In this document: positions 6,327 to 6,645 of the stretch, piece after piece
Layout: each line of letters starts with the position of its first letter
Numbering within the stretch: position 1 is the stretch's first letter
From: Thermoleophilaceae bacterium
Lineage (GTDB): Bacteria > Actinomycetota > Thermoleophilia > Solirubrobacterales > Thermoleophilaceae
Assembly (NCBI GenBank): GCA_013695855.1
Contig: JACCZR010000230.1
Span: 1 to 6,645, forward strand
Direction of reading: 5' to 3'
Length of the DNA: 6,645 bases
Translations under genes and position numbers: made by a program
Notes under the pieces: generated by a model
What the model was told of the DNA's origin: nothing
Databases searched by the model: none
What the model saw: the letters and a program-made list of their open reading frames with translations, nothing else

Positions 6327-6645
6327 ACGCCTGCGGCTGCTGCGGCGCGGCCCTGGGGACGGTCGGAATCGAGTCGCCCGATCGCCTACACGGCGTGCCC
6401 GGGAGCTACGGCGTGGCCGAGTGCGGCAGCTGTGGCAGCGGGCGCACGCTGCCGATGGCGCGCGAAGAGGAGCTGGCCGCCTTCTATCCCAGTGCCTACG
6501 TCCCCCACGGCGACGCCGACGGCTCCCGGCTCGCCGGGGCGGCAGCGCTGGGCTCCCGCGCCATCCGGGCCTGGCAGGCCTCGCGCATGCTCGCCTCGCC
6601 CGCGCTGGCCGCGGGACGCTCGCTGCGGCCGGGGCGCGCCCTCGA
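6323..6645 (+). CDS. Zinc-ribbon-headed class I SAM methyltransferase, N-terminal part (3' end cut by window)
   Basis: A GTG at 6323 overlaps the GT4 stop (GTGA) and opens a frame that stays open to the window edge, 107 codons plus two bases. Early residues form two cysteine pairs, C4-x2-C7 (with an extra C6) and C34-x2-C37 in ECGSCGSGRTLP. This is a zinc-ribbon-like module seen at the front of many sugar and glycan methyltransferases, where it is followed by 'P.p..eEL..fY...Y..H'. Here that is LPMAREEELAAFYPSAYVPH (43-62). The last residues, LRPGRAL, are just what precedes the 'LDvGCGtG' SAM-binding strand in such proteins, so that strand should lie just past the edge. The catalytic domain is therefore inferred, not seen. 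The acceptor is unknown. The tight overlap with the GT4 gene puts it in the same operon and suggests both act on the same glycan. The alternative is another zinc-ribbon protein of the locus. Confidence 0.75.
   Translation, partial: MNACGCCGAALGTVGIESPDRLHGVPGSYGVAECGSCGSGRTLPMAREEELAAFYPSAYVPHGDADGSRLAGAAALGSRAIRAWQASRMLASPALAAGRSLRPGRAL

Overview
The window is a GC-rich (about 70% by eye), densely coded stretch of a bacterial glycan-biosynthesis locus. Codon use is strongly G/C-ending, and TTG and GTG starts are used. Together with the style of the glycosyltransferases and of the large membrane protein, this suggests a high-GC actinobacterium, possibly an uncultivated Thermoleophilia-like lineage. 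That placement is an inference, because the window holds no marker gene. I saw no rRNA, tRNA, CRISPR array or mobile element.

Layout. (1) 1-1440, plus strand: the C-terminal part of a SAM-dependent methyltransferase, then an intact GDP-mannose 4,6-dehydratase gene (gmd), 18 bases apart and in the same reading frame. (2) 1444-5032, minus strand: a two-gene unit read right to left. First comes a DPM1-like family 2 glycosyltransferase with four C-terminal membrane segments. Thirteen bases later comes a 797-residue polytopic membrane protein with a roughly 315-residue C-terminal ectodomain. It ends only three bases from the gmd stop, tail to tail. (3) 5033-5168: a short divergent spacer, the only real non-coding stretch. 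(4) 5169-6645, plus strand: a family 4 (GT-B) glycosyltransferase, whose stop overlaps by four bases the start of a methyltransferase with an N-terminal zinc-ribbon-like cysteine cluster. That gene runs off the right edge.

How the genes may work together. Gmd makes GDP-4-keto-6-deoxy-D-mannose, the branch point to GDP-fucose, GDP-rhamnose and related 6-deoxy sugars. The second enzyme of the branch is not in this window. The flanking methyltransferases could methylate such a sugar or its precursor. The GT4 enzyme would add a sugar at the cytoplasmic face. The GT2 enzyme probably loads a sugar onto a polyprenyl phosphate. The neighbouring membrane protein is the natural candidate to use that lipid-linked sugar outside the membrane. 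The gene identities are well supported by motifs. The pathway links are inferred from adjacency.

The most interesting object is the 797-residue membrane protein. Its charged loops fit a 14-segment model that puts an acidic loop, a conserved-looking SPYADAK loop and the whole C-terminal domain on the outside. Its ectodomain contains a repeated GYELxWxGxYxE motif.
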